56,949 bases of DNA from Sphingomonadales bacterium (GCA_018971065.1 JAGWVC010000010.1:1-56949), one strand, 5' to 3'. Positions 1 to 7,778 are shown, counted from the stretch's first letter. Notes: generated by a model not told the origin, from the sequence alone. Translations and numbers: made by a program.

Positions 1-645
1 GCGGAAAGCCTGAAGGCCCACGCCCCCATCGATTTCGTGTTCCCCTGCGCCGGCCTCTCGCCGCAGGTGAAGGGCGCGCTGTACTGTATGCAGGTCAACT
101 ACCTCGGCACCCGCCTGTTCGTCGAAAGCCTGCTGCCGGCGGTGCGCGACGGCGGCTCGATCGCGGTGATCAGCTCGGACGCCGCGATGGGCTGGCAGAA
201 GAACACCGCGCAAAGCCTGCAGATGCTGGCCATCGCCGACCCCGACGCCGCGCTTGCCTGGGTTCAGGAAGACCCGGACAACCGCCTGCGCGACGGCTAT
301 ACCACCTCGAAGGAAATGCTGGTGGTCTGGGTCGCCAACGCGGCGGTCACGCTCGGCAACGAACGCCGCATCCGCCTCAACGCCATCGGCCCCTGCCCCA
401 CCAAGACCGCGTTCTTCGACGCCTCGCCCGAACTCGAATCGAGCGGCTTCCTCGATGCCTGGCCTTACCCGTCGCTGGGCCGCATCTCCACGGCCGAGGA
501 ACAGGCCTGGCCGCTGATCCTGCTCGCCAGCCCGCTCAATGGCGCCGTCACCGGCACTTTCCTCTATACCGACCAGGGCTTCGCCACTGGCGTGTTCACC
601 GGCGCGATCGATCCGTCGTTCATGTCCGGTGCCGCGCCGAAGTGA
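1..645 (+). CDS. SDR family oxidoreductase, 5' end cut off by the window edge
   Basis: The reading frame is open from the first base, so the gene begins outside the window; the cofactor-binding N-terminus is missing. What remains is the C-terminal two thirds of a short-chain dehydrogenase: a PCAGL strand end, the ISS catalytic serine segment, then YTTSK (YxxxK catalytic pair, fragment residues near 100) and the RLNAIGPCPT loop after the active site. The sequence most resembles the 3-alpha-hydroxysteroid dehydrogenase/carbonyl reductase branch of SDRs; that substrate link is inference. The stop codon (643-645) overlaps the GTG start of the next SDR by three bases, so the two are probably translationally coupled. 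The next gene is a clear paralogue, so this pair arose by tandem duplication. Confidence 0.88.
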   Translation, partial: AESLKAHAPIDFVFPCAGLSPQVKGALYCMQVNYLGTRLFVESLLPAVRDGGSIAVISSDAAMGWQKNTAQSLQMLAIADPDAALAWVQEDPDNRLRDGYTTSKEMLVVWVANAAVTLGNERRIRLNAIGPCPTKTAFFDASPELESSGFLDAWPYPSLGRISTAEEQAWPLILLASPLNGAVTGTFLYTDQGFATGVFTGAIDPSFMSGAAPK

Positions 646-1556
646 GCGACCCGCTCGCCCCCGGTCTGGGCGGCCTTGCCCCGCCCGCTGGCTCGCTTGA
701 TGGCCTCGGCTTTCGCGGCAAGACCTGCGTGGTCTCGGCCGCCGCCTCGGGCATGGGCGAACAGGTCGCCGTCATCCTGCATGAGCTGGGCGCCGTCGTC
801 CACACGGTCGATATTGCCCAGCCCGTGGTCGCCCGCGCCAGCCACACCGCGATGGACCAGGGCAATCCCGCCTCGGTCGGCGCCGCGCTGGAATCGCTCG
901 CCGCCATCGGGCCGATCGACTTCCTATTCCCCTGCGTCGGCGTTCCCCCGCACACCGTCGGCGCGGTCGGCTGCATGGCGATCAACTGGATCGGCCACCG
1001 CCAGTTCGTCGAAGGGCTGATCCCGCACCTGCGCGACGGCGGCGCCATCGCCACCATATCGTCGGTGGCGGGCCGCAACTGGCGCGACAACCTGGCGGAA
1101 CGGCAGGCCCTGCTCGCCATCACCGACCCGCACGAAGCCCGCGCCTGGTGCGAAGCCAACCTCGACAAGCTGCGCAACAGCTACGGCGTGTCGAAGGAAA
1201 TGATCAACGTCTGGGCGCTCAGCCTCGCGCCCGAACTCGGCCAGCGCGGCATCCGCCTCGGCGTCATCGCCCCCTGCCCGGTCGAAACCGCGTTCATGGC
1301 CTCGCAGTTCGAAGTCAGCGGCAAGGAAATGTTCGACGCCTATCCCTACCCCCTGCTCGGCCGCATGGCCACCGCGCGGGAACAGGCGTGGTCGCTGGTC
1401 CTGCTCGCCAGCCCGCTCAACGCCGCGGTCACCGGCGCCATCCTCGCCACCGATCAGGGCTACGAAGGCGGCATCGCCACCGGCATGATCGAGGACTACA
1501 CCGCCACGCTCGCCCGCCAGGCGGCCGCGCGCACCCAATCGGAGAAACCCGCATGA
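642..1556 (+). CDS. SDR family oxidoreductase (3-alpha-HSD/carbonyl reductase-like)
   Basis: A 304-residue short-chain dehydrogenase/reductase using NAD(P)H to interconvert an alcohol and a ketone. The dinucleotide loop near residues 30-40 reads SAAASGMG rather than the common TGxxxGxG, a variation also met in the 3-alpha-HSD/CR group. ISSVAG supplies the catalytic Ser and YGVSK (Y near 181, K near 185) the Tyr/Lys pair. GTG start inside the preceding stop; its own stop overlaps the ATG of the DUF35 gene (ATGA). It is about as long as expected and paralogous to the gene before it. Context with a DUF35/thiolase-fold pair suggests a hydroxyacyl or hydroxysteroid substrate, but nothing in the protein alone proves this. 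Confidence 0.9.
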   Translation: MSDPLAPGLGGLAPPAGSLDGLGFRGKTCVVSAAASGMGEQVAVILHELGAVVHTVDIAQPVVARASHTAMDQGNPASVGAALESLAAIGPIDFLFPCVGVPPHTVGAVGCMAINWIGHRQFVEGLIPHLRDGGAIATISSVAGRNWRDNLAERQALLAITDPHEARAWCEANLDKLRNSYGVSKEMINVWALSLAPELGQRGIRLGVIAPCPVETAFMASQFEVSGKEMFDAYPYPLLGRMATAREQAWSLVLLASPLNAAVTGAILATDQGYEGGIATGMIEDYTATLARQAAARTQSEKPA

Positions 1557-1987
1557 CCGATCCGGCCGAGAAGGCTCCCCCGCCGCCACCCAAGCGCCCC
1601 CGCCCCAAGCTCGACGACGACAACCGCGCCTTCTGGACCGGCGGCAAGGACGGCCAGTTGCTGATGCTCAAATGCGGCGATTGCGGTGAATTCACGCATC
1701 CCCCGCGCCAGATCTGCCGCCACTGCCAGGCCGAGAACATGGTCGCCACCCCGGTAAAAGGCACCGGCGTGATCGACACCTGCGTGGTCAACTACCAGCC
1801 GTGGATGCCCGGCCTCGAAGTGCCGTTCGTCATCGCCCGCGTCCGGCTCGATGACGTGCCGGGCGTCGTCCTCACCACCAACATCGTCAACTGCGACCCC
1901 GAGACCGTCGATTTCGACGACCGCGTGCAGGTCACCTTCGATGAGCAGGACGGCATCTGGTTCCCCGTATTCGAGAAGGTCGGCTAA
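1553..1987 (+). CDS. OB-fold / zinc-ribbon DUF35 protein (ChsH2-like partner subunit)
   Basis: A 144-residue protein with a proline-rich, basic N-terminus, a rubredoxin-like zinc ribbon with four cysteines (C41, C44, C55, C58) and a C-terminal OB-fold (about residues 63-144). DUF35 proteins bind acyl-CoA or act as required partners for thiolase-fold enzymes; in actinobacterial steroid degradation ChsH2 pairs with the hydratase ChsH1 and its DUF35 domain with the aldolase Ltp2. Here the next gene, one base after the stop, encodes a thiolase-fold protein, so a two-subunit complex is the natural reading. The start was placed at the ATG overlapping the SDR stop (ATGA) because upstream in-frame sequence is simply the SDR gene read in another frame. 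Function by family plus neighbourhood; substrate unknown. Confidence 0.9.
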   Translation: MTDPAEKAPPPPPKRPRPKLDDDNRAFWTGGKDGQLLMLKCGDCGEFTHPPRQICRHCQAENMVATPVKGTGVIDTCVVNYQPWMPGLEVPFVIARVRLDDVPGVVLTTNIVNCDPETVDFDDRVQVTFDEQDGIWFPVFEKVG

Positions 1988-1988
1988 C

Positions 1989-3152
1989 ATGGCGGTCGAA
2001 GCATACATCAGCGGCGTCGGCCAATCCGAAGTCGGCGTCCGCCTCACCCGCTCGCCGATGGGCCTCACCAAGGACGCGATCATGGAAGCCCTGGCCGATG
2101 CCGGGCTGGAAATGTCGCAGATCGACGGCGTCGCCTCCTATCCGGGCAAAAGCCACGGCTACCTCGGCTTCTCGCCCTGCGGCGTCGATGAGGTGATCGA
2201 GGCGATGGGCATCAAGGCCCGCTGGCACTTCGGCGGCGGCGAAATCCCCGCCCAGCTTTCGGCCATCGCCATCGCCGCCGATGCGGTGCGCAGCGGCGCC
2301 GCCCGCCACGTCATCTGCTTCCGCACCGTCTACGAAGCCGCCGCGATGGCGCGCCCGGCCGAATTCCCCGCGATGCGCCGCGATACGGTAGAGGGCTATT
2401 CGCAGTGGACCGCACCCTATTTCGCGATCAGCGCCGCCTGCTGGGTCGGCCACTACGCGATGCGACAGATGAAGCGCCACGGCATGACCCGCGAACAGCT
2501 CGCCCAGGTCGCGCTCAACGCCAACCGCAACGCGCTGCTCAACCCGCGCGCGCGCAACATCACCAAAAAGCCGCTGACGCTCGATGAATACATGGCCGCC
2601 CGGCCGATCAGCTCGCCGTTCTGCCTCTACGACTGCGACCGCTACAGCGATTGCAGCACGGTGGTGATCGTCTCCGCCGGCGACGCCCTCGACGAGGTCA
2701 GCGCCAACCCGGTCCGCATCGTCGCCACCGCCGGCAGCGTCGATCGCTGGTCGTGGGACCAGCCCGACTACATGGCCTGCTATCCCACCGGCAAGGAACT
2801 GTGGACCAAGACCGACTACAAGCCGAAGGATGTCGATACCGTCCAGTTCTACGACGGCTTCGCCTTTTTCCCGATCGGCTGGCTCGAATCCCTGGGCTTC
2901 TGCGACGTCGGCGAGGGCCACAAGTTCATCGAAGGCGGCACCCGCATCGCGCGTGACGGCGAGCTGCCGCTGAACACCGGCGGCGGCCAATTGGGCGCCG
3001 GCCGCCTCCACGGCTTCGGCTTCGCCCACGAGGCGGCAACCCAGCTACGCGGCAAGGCCGGCGATCGGCAAATCCCCGGCGACCCCAAAGTCGCCATCGC
3101 CACCAGCGGCGGCGGCCCCCTCGCCGCCGCCCTGCTGCTGGCACGGGACTAG
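1989..3152 (+). CDS. Thiolase-superfamily protein (lipid-transfer/Ltp2-like, probable retro-aldolase)
   Basis: A 387-residue thiolase-fold protein of the SCP-x/lipid-transfer branch: N-terminal YISGVGQSE, a central NANRNALLNPRA segment, a YDCDRYSDC segment and a C-terminal NTGGGQLGAGRLHG plus TSGGGP loop. Where degradative thiolases carry the acyl-accepting cysteine the sequence reads GGGEIPAQLS, with no cysteine. Thiolase-fold aldolases such as Ltp2, which release propionyl-CoA from a beta-hydroxyacyl-CoA, also lack it, so a retro-aldol role with the preceding DUF35 subunit is more likely than thiolysis. Start ATG one base after the DUF35 stop. Last gene of the coupled four-gene unit; about 100 bases with a REP-like palindrome follow. 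Confidence 0.85.
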   Translation: MAVEAYISGVGQSEVGVRLTRSPMGLTKDAIMEALADAGLEMSQIDGVASYPGKSHGYLGFSPCGVDEVIEAMGIKARWHFGGGEIPAQLSAIAIAADAVRSGAARHVICFRTVYEAAAMARPAEFPAMRRDTVEGYSQWTAPYFAISAACWVGHYAMRQMKRHGMTREQLAQVALNANRNALLNPRARNITKKPLTLDEYMAARPISSPFCLYDCDRYSDCSTVVIVSAGDALDEVSANPVRIVATAGSVDRWSWDQPDYMACYPTGKELWTKTDYKPKDVDTVQFYDGFAFFPIGWLESLGFCDVGEGHKFIEGGTRIARDGELPLNTGGGQLGAGRLHGFGFAHEAATQLRGKAGDRQIPGDPKVAIATSGGGPLAAALLLARD

Positions 3153-3196
3153 GAGACAGCCCGCCCCCGTCTGCCCTGAGCCTCCCCCATCCGTCC

Positions 3197-3217
3197 GCCC
3201 TGAGCTTGTCGAAGGGC
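3197..3217. repeat. Sphingomonad-type intergenic palindrome (TGAGCTTGTCGAA core)
   Basis: Arms GCCCT and AGGGC enclose a TGAGCTTGTCGA core in the short gap between the thiolase-fold gene and the cupin gene. This core is familiar to me as a very common dispersed intergenic repeat in sphingomonads. It may act as an mRNA 3' structure for the upstream operon. Identification rests on memory of the motif, not on a search. Confidence 0.55.
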
Positions 3218-3259
3218 CGTCCTTCCCCTTAGCGACGCCCGCCGTCAGGAACTGACATC

Positions 3260-4045
3260 ATGGCAAAAGTCTCGGTTGCAACCGTCGAAAAAGCCTCGAC
3301 AATCCCCGCAGCCGAGACCCACGCCACTTTTGGGGAACCGGGCGACGCCCACACCCGCCAGATCGTCGGCGGCGCCAAGGCTCCCTTGCGCCTCCACCTC
3401 CACGAACTGGCGGCCGGCGCCACCCTCACCCTCACGCCCCCGCACCACGCCCTCGTCGCCTATATCTGGACCGGCGCCGCCACCTGCGCGGAAACCACCC
3501 TCCCCGCCGGCTCCAGCGCCCTCGTCGAACGCGGCGCCACCCTCACCCTCACCGCCACCGAACCCGCGCAGGTTCTCGCCTTCACCAGTGCCGCGCCCGG
3601 CAACGAAACCTCGGCCCGGCAAGTCCACCTGCTCCCCGCCGGCAACGTCCCCCGCCTCGCCGACCTCGGCTCCGGCAGCGGCGTCGGCGGCGGCATGCAC
3701 GCCAACGGCGCTCACCCCACCTGCCCGGTCTGGCTGCACGAAAACCACTTCCCGGGAATGCCGCTCGATACGCCCGACCCCGGTCACGGTGTCCACTGCC
3801 ATTCCGAGGACGAGATCATCATCGTCACCGCCGGACAAATCCGCCTCGGCAACCGCCTCTCCGGCCCCGGCACCGCGCTCGCCATCGCGGCCGACACGAT
3901 GTACAGCTTCCTCCCCGGCCCCACCGGCCTGTCCTTCATCAACTTCCGCGCCGCCCGGCCCAGCGACATCCGCTTTGCCAATGGGCAGGTCATCGATGAG
4001 GTCCAGTACTGGGCCACCCGCGTCCCCGCCCCCGCCTATTGCTGA
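3260..4045 (+). CDS. Cupin-domain protein
   Basis: 261 residues. The C-terminal half contains the cupin-1 metal motif: H179, H181 and E185 in GVHCHSEDE followed by a glycine in VTAGQIRLG, and a weaker second motif (PGTALAIAADTMYSFLPG). The N-terminal half looks like a degenerate second beta-barrel without the histidines, so this is probably a bicupin with one metal site. Such proteins include ring-cleavage dioxygenases, isomerases and small-molecule sensors; nothing here decides between them. It sits between the thiolase-fold operon and the amidohydrolase, on the same strand, so a part in the same catabolic route is plausible. Proline-rich out-of-frame readings across it are only GC-rich shadows. 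Confidence 0.75.
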   Translation: MAKVSVATVEKASTIPAAETHATFGEPGDAHTRQIVGGAKAPLRLHLHELAAGATLTLTPPHHALVAYIWTGAATCAETTLPAGSSALVERGATLTLTATEPAQVLAFTSAAPGNETSARQVHLLPAGNVPRLADLGSGSGVGGGMHANGAHPTCPVWLHENHFPGMPLDTPDPGHGVHCHSEDEIIIVTAGQIRLGNRLSGPGTALAIAADTMYSFLPGPTGLSFINFRAARPSDIRFANGQVIDEVQYWATRVPAPAYC

Positions 4046-4179
4046 TCGCCCTGGCGCACCCAGCCATCCGATCACCGCAATCGGCATTTCCGTGGCGCGA
4101 ATAACGCCCCGTCGATTGCGCAAATCCGCGTTTTCTGCGAAAGAGACGCAGTAACGAAACCCTTTTCAGGAGACCCCCC

Positions 4180-5445
4180 ATGGCCGAGGCAGACGCCAAG
4201 GAAATGGCACAGAACGCCAAGAAGTACTGGTCGGCAGAAGGCTACACCGACGGCGGCATCATCCGCGAAGTCGATTACGCCACCCAGTCGGGCGGGCTCG
4301 ATCCCATGTTCGCCGGCATCAAGATCGTCGATACCGACACTCACATCACCGAAGCGCCCGACCTCTTTACCAGTCGCGCCCCCGCGTCGATGAAGGACAA
4401 GATGCCGCAGGTGAAGCGCGTCGACGGCACCGATCGCTGGTTCGTCGGTGATCGCGATTTCGGCACGCTGGGCGGCAACGTCATCCGCAAGGACAACAAC
4501 AAACTGCTCGGCCGCCTCGCCTTCCGCAAGCTTGAGGACGCCCACCCCGGCGGCCACCAGCTCAAGGAACGCCTCCAGGCGATGGACGACATGGGCGTCT
4601 ATGCCCAGGTCTGCTACCAGAACTCGGGCGTCACCCAGGCCGGCTCGCTGATGTCGCTGGGCGATCCCGAACTCGCGCTGCAGATCGTCCAGATCTACAA
4701 CGACGCCTCGGCCGAATACCAGCAGACCTCGGGCCAGCGCGTGTTCAACATGGCCCACCTGCCGTTCTGGGACCAGAAGCTGCTCGAAGCCGAAGCCCGC
4801 CGCTGCATCGACATGGGCCTCAAGGGCTTCGTCCTGCCCGACACGCCCGAACGCGTCGGCGTGCCCAGCTTCCTGCACGATTACTGGACCCCGTTCCTCG
4901 AAATGTGCGACGCCACCGGCACCCCGCTGAACTTCCACCTCAACGCCGCGATCGATCCCAACACGCTCACCTGGGACGGTTTCGCCTTCGAACAGACCCT
5001 CTCGGTCGTCGCCACCATGTTCTCGATCGGCAACGCCGCCACCCTCGGCAACTGGATGGTCTCCGGCCGGCTCGACAAGCACCCCGGCCTCAAGATCGGC
5101 CTCATCGAATCCGGCATGGGCTGGGTCCCCTTCGCGGTCGAAGCGCTCGAACACCAGTTCCAGGAAATGCTCGCCGGCAAGCGCAAGGAACTGCGCAAGG
5201 AACCGTGGGACTACTTCCGCGACCACTTCTGGTGCACGTTCTGGTTCGAAAAGGCTGGCCCCAAGCACCTGCTCGAAGTCATCGGCGTCGACAACGTCAT
5301 GTTCGAAACCGACTTCCCGCACCCCACCTCGCTCTACCCGGGCGTGCAGGAGCACCTGAAGAACGTCCTCGGCGGCTACAGCCACGAAGTCCGCAAGAAG
5401 GTCCTGCAAGACAACGCGGTGAAGCTCTACAACCTCCCGATCTGA
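4180..5445 (+). CDS. Amidohydrolase-family (amidohydrolase_2, ACMSD-like) metal-dependent hydrolase/decarboxylase
   Basis: 421 residues, TIM-barrel amidohydrolase. Visible marks are DTDTHITE near residue 50 (first metal-binding strand, here DTH in place of HxH), NFHLNAA near 250 and the terminal FETDFPHPTS near 375 that provides the metal-binding Asp. This branch (amidohydrolase_2) includes decarboxylases and ring-opening hydrolases and is common in sphingomonad catabolic clusters. The ATG follows a good ribosome site (AGGAGA, 8-9 bases upstream). A strong 10-bp hairpin follows the stop within 12 bases. Substrate is unknown; the neighbourhood suggests a cyclic or CoA-derived intermediate. Confidence 0.85.
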   Translation: MAEADAKEMAQNAKKYWSAEGYTDGGIIREVDYATQSGGLDPMFAGIKIVDTDTHITEAPDLFTSRAPASMKDKMPQVKRVDGTDRWFVGDRDFGTLGGNVIRKDNNKLLGRLAFRKLEDAHPGGHQLKERLQAMDDMGVYAQVCYQNSGVTQAGSLMSLGDPELALQIVQIYNDASAEYQQTSGQRVFNMAHLPFWDQKLLEAEARRCIDMGLKGFVLPDTPERVGVPSFLHDYWTPFLEMCDATGTPLNFHLNAAIDPNTLTWDGFAFEQTLSVVATMFSIGNAATLGNWMVSGRLDKHPGLKIGLIESGMGWVPFAVEALEHQFQEMLAGKRKELRKEPWDYFRDHFWCTFWFEKAGPKHLLEVIGVDNVMFETDFPHPTSLYPGVQEHLKNVLGGYSHEVRKKVLQDNAVKLYNLPI

Positions 5446-5456
5446 TCGCCCGAAAG

Positions 5457-5480
5457 CCCTCTCCCCTTCAGGGGAGAGGG
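5457..5480 (+). terminator. Perfect 10-bp hairpin after the amidohydrolase gene; also a dispersed-repeat type
   Basis: CCCTCTCCCC and GGGGAGAGGG surround a TTCA tetraloop, 11 bases after the amidohydrolase stop, followed by TTGGGAGAGGGG. There is no T-run, so termination would be atypical. The CTCCCCTTCAGGGGAG unit is a common dispersed intergenic element in GC-rich proteobacteria and may act as an mRNA 3' stabiliser. Confidence 0.55.
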
Positions 5481-5520
5481 TTGGGAGAGGGGCAATACCC
5501 AGCACAGAAGGGAAGCAGTT

Positions 5521-5541
5521 GCGAGGGGGTCACCCCCTCGC
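5521..5541. repeat. 9-bp perfect inverted repeat (GCGAGGGGG / CCCCCTCGC, 3-base loop)
   Basis: A near-continuous palindrome 40 bases after the previous hairpin. The two hairpins together look like an intergenic repeat unit with no coding function. A role is not evident. Confidence 0.5.
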
Positions 5542-5652
5542 GCTCCCGATTCCCTTCACGTCGCGCTTGCCCAAGACGTCGGCGCATGGCCGCTTTCGGA
5601 GAAGCAAATCCCCATCCCACGTCCGCCAACCCGAAACCGGACTCCCTTTATC

Positions 5653-5830
5653 TTGACAATTTGCACCAAATAGGTTAGACGCCCGCACATCCGGGCAACC
5701 CCATGCGCATGGGGCCAGCCGGTGTTTCAGGTCGGCGTTGCGGGCCGGTGTGCGGCGTTACAAGTCGCAGCTGCGCAAACAGCGTCCAGACAGGAAGACA
5801 GGGCCCGTCGGCCAAGGCCGGCACAGCAAA
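5653..5830 (+). ncRNA. Candidate structured non-coding RNA with upstream TTGACA box
   Basis: TTGACA (5653-5658) matches a sigma-70 -35 box; 17 bases downstream is TAGACG, a weak -10. Starting at the expected transcript start are GCCCG/CGGGC (5681-5696), a perfect 16-base palindrome made of CCCCATGC and GCATGGGG (5699-5714), and CGGCC-AA-GGCCG (5809-5820). It does not match the SRP, 6S, RNase P or tmRNA consensus that I know. It is a structural guess only; GC-rich DNA produces palindromes easily. Confidence 0.25.
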
Positions 5831-6084
5831 GGGCAGGCGCCGATTTCGCGAGCTCTACGCGCCACCCGCCCCGTTTCCCGCAGAGTCAAGCCGGCAACTA
5901 GCTGTCCAGTTGTCCCGGCCGGTCGCAAAACATACGGCCAGCGCGGAACGGACCACCGTTCCGTCCCGCCGCGCCCCGCCAAGGGCGCCCCAACGCCGGC
6001 CTGATGTCCTCAGCCAGCAAATCCCCCCCGGCGTAACGTCGCACTCGCCAGCGACCGCACCCCCACGCCCATCCTCCCCGGGCC

Positions 6085-6137
6085 GGGGAGGTGGCATCGC
6101 GCAGCGATGACGGAGGGGGCGCCCCCAAACGCAACGC
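6085..6137. repeat. 53-base dispersed repeat, copy 1
   Basis: Runs from GGGGAGGTGGCATCGC through GGAGGGGGCGCCCCC to CAAACGCAACGC and differs from the copy at 6700-6752 by one base. Inside are CATCGC-GCA-GCGATG and the palindrome GGGGGCGCCCCC; just before it CCTCCCC/GGGGAGG makes another stem (6073-6091). This looks like a sphingomonad intergenic repeat family. Confidence 0.8.
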
Positions 6138-6238
6138 AACGCCACCACACTCCCACCTCCGCGCGCGCCTTTCCTTCCCCCGCTCACCAGCCAGAAAATA
6201 ACCTTTCCAAACCAGACATCTATTCCCATATTCAGCCG

Positions 6239-6673
6239 ATGCGCCGCCCTCACGCCACGATCCTGCCACTGGCCCTCACTGCCCTTGCCACGGCACCCGC
6301 CGCAGCCGACGCGAATCTCCCCGACTACGCCCTCGGCCAGCCCCTCGCTGAAGCCCGCCAGGTCATCCCCATCGGCCACAGCGCCGCTGACTGGCGCTTG
6401 CGCTGCGCCGGTGATCGCGCCGCCCCGTCCGGGCTCATCGTCACCCCCGCCGAACGCACCGCCGGCGTCATCCGCTGCTGGCCGATGCGGGTTACCGCCG
6501 AGGGCGAGCGCCGCGCCGCGCATCCGCTCCGCCACGCCCGCGTCGCCAGCGAAGAACTCGAACTGCTCCACGGCCGCATCGTCCGCATCACCATCCAGCG
6601 CGAAGGCGTCGCCGCATTCCTCGAAGTCCACTCCTCCCGGGATGCCGCAGTTATCGATCGCCTGCCCCGCTAA
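6239..6673 (+). CDS. Small secreted protein of unknown function
   Basis: 144 residues. The ATG at 6239 is chosen because it begins a clear signal peptide (MRRPHATILPLALTALATAP, cleavage near AAA-D); the frame continues upstream but only through repeat sequence. The mature part has two cysteines (in RLRCAG and VIRCWP) that could form a disulfide, and no family I recognise. The gene is flanked by the two copies of a 53-base repeat at 6085 and 6700, and converges on the DUF2889 gene. GC content and codon choice look like the neighbours, which supports a real gene; no ribosome site is obvious. Confidence 0.6.
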   Translation: MRRPHATILPLALTALATAPAAADANLPDYALGQPLAEARQVIPIGHSAADWRLRCAGDRAAPSGLIVTPAERTAGVIRCWPMRVTAEGERRAAHPLRHARVASEELELLHGRIVRITIQREGVAAFLEVHSSRDAAVIDRLPR

Positions 6674-6688
6674 AATCCCCACCCGAGG

Positions 6689-6703
6689 CCCCCCTTTTGG
6701 GGG
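6689..6703. terminator. C6-TTTT-G5 hairpin between convergent genes
   Basis: CCCCCC, a TTTT loop and GGGGG lie 15 bases after the stop of the small secreted protein and 74 bases past the DUF2889 stop on the other strand. It may end transcripts from both sides, but it is also the leading part of repeat copy 2. Confidence 0.4.
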
Positions 6704-6752
6704 AGGTGGCATCGCGCAACGATGACGGAGGGGGCGCCCCCAAACGCAACGC
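6700..6752. repeat. 53-base dispersed repeat, copy 2
   Basis: Direct copy of 6085-6137 with one mismatch (CGCAACGATG instead of CGCAGCGATG, which shortens the inner stem from 6 to 5 bp). The two copies are 615 bases apart in the same orientation and bracket the gene at 6239-6673. Confidence 0.8.
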
Positions 6753-6776
6753 CAGCGCGCCCCTTCAGCGTCGAAC

Positions 6777-7778
6777 TCAGCCCGCGCCCAGTCGCGCCGC
6801 CAACCCTGGCACTTCGGCCAGCGCCCGCAACGCATCGTTGAGGTGCGTACACCCCTGCGGCCCGCGCAAGTTGCCCAGCACCGCCGCGCGCATGTCGTGC
6901 AGGCTGGTCCCCACCAGCTTCTTCGCGTTCGTCACCGCCCCCGGGCACTCCCAGAACGGCAGCACGCGCGGCTCCGGCTCCAGGCTGGTCAGTACCATCG
7001 TCTCCGGGTCCACCGTCGCCCGCAGCACATATTCGTGCAACGCCCCGCGCCCGCCCTCGGGCCGTGGCGCGCTGTCCTGGAACGACGATTCGACGTGCCA
7101 CTGCCCGTCCTCGCCCATCCACACGTCGATCCGCCGCGCCCGCCGCATCGACACGCCCGGGCAGGGCGGAAACGCATGCCAGCCCTCGGGATCGGCCGGA
7201 TTGCGCAGTTCGCCGCCATCCGCCGCATCCCGGCTCATCGAATCGCGATCGGGCGTCATCCCCGAATTGCCGCGCTGCAACCCCCAGCACACATCGGCGC
7301 GCGCATCCATCAGCTTGGCCAGCGTCTCGGCGGGCATATGCTCGTTCATCTCCGCGAACCACTCGCGGTTGTGCATCGACCAGCCCCAGTTCGAGATCAG
7401 GCTGACCCCGGAAATGTCGTCCAGCAGCAGGTATAGCGGATCACCGTTGGCGATCAGTTCGGGCAGCTTCTCCGCCATGATCATCCGCAGGTGGCCGCCG
7501 CCCTTCTCGCCCACCAGCTCGCCCAGCCGCGCCGGCGCCGGATCCGCCTCCATCGACACGATCACCCGCTCGAAGTTCAGCCCCGCCAGCATCCGCGCCT
7601 CGGCCACCACCCGCTCGCCGATGATCTCGCGCGCCCGGCCATGAAAATGCCGCAAGCCCTGCGGATTGCCATCCGGCCACTGCACGTCGATGCTCGACGT
7701 CCTGCGGATCGATCCCGGCCGGCGCACCGGCGATGGGTTGGCGGTATTGCGCACAAGTGGGGGGTGCTCAGCGTTCAT
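6777..7778 (-). CDS. DUF2889-family protein
   Basis: 333 residues. The N-terminal RRTSSIDVQWPDG and the C-terminal LHDMRAAVLGNLRGPQGCTHLNDALRAL block are typical of DUF2889, a family of unknown biochemical function often found beside CoA-ester and aromatic degradation genes. The ATG at 7778 is preferred over an in-frame start 52 codons upstream because a ribosome site (GGAGCAGGA) precedes it and the extra N-terminal sequence is low-quality. No signal peptide or membrane segment. Divergent from the aldehyde dehydrogenase gene across 178 bases, so the two may share control. Its position in a catabolic block suggests an accessory role; the function cannot be stated. Confidence 0.75.
   Translation of the reverse strand: MNAEHPPLVRNTANPSPVRRPGSIRRTSSIDVQWPDGNPQGLRHFHGRAREIIGERVVAEARMLAGLNFERVIVSMEADPAPARLGELVGEKGGGHLRMIMAEKLPELIANGDPLYLLLDDISGVSLISNWGWSMHNREWFAEMNEHMPAETLAKLMDARADVCWGLQRGNSGMTPDRDSMSRDAADGGELRNPADPEGWHAFPPCPGVSMRRARRIDVWMGEDGQWHVESSFQDSAPRPEGGRGALHEYVLRATVDPETMVLTSLEPEPRVLPFWECPGAVTNAKKLVGTSLHDMRAAVLGNLRGPQGCTHLNDALRALAEVPGLAARLGAG

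Larger units (their letters stand above)
5446..6238. other. Non-coding stretch of about 790 bases rich in palindromes
   Basis: No convincing protein gene: the open frames here are proline/arginine-rich, lack ribosome sites and run into dispersed repeats. It holds, in order, a 10-bp hairpin (5457-5480), a 9-bp hairpin (5521-5541), a TTGACA box (5653-5658), a cluster of palindromes (5681-5820) and a 53-base repeat (6085-6137) also found at 6700-6752. See the separate entries. Confidence 0.7.

Noticed and set aside
5653..5830. Candidate RNA compared with SRP RNA and tmRNA
   Set aside because: Lacks the GGAAGC..AGCA SRP tetraloop arrangement and any tRNA-like domain.
5703..6110. Open frame of 135 codons and an overlapping 88-codon frame in the 5446-6238 region
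   Set aside because: No ribosome site, biased Pro/Arg/Ser composition, and the longer one runs into a dispersed repeat; more likely non-coding.
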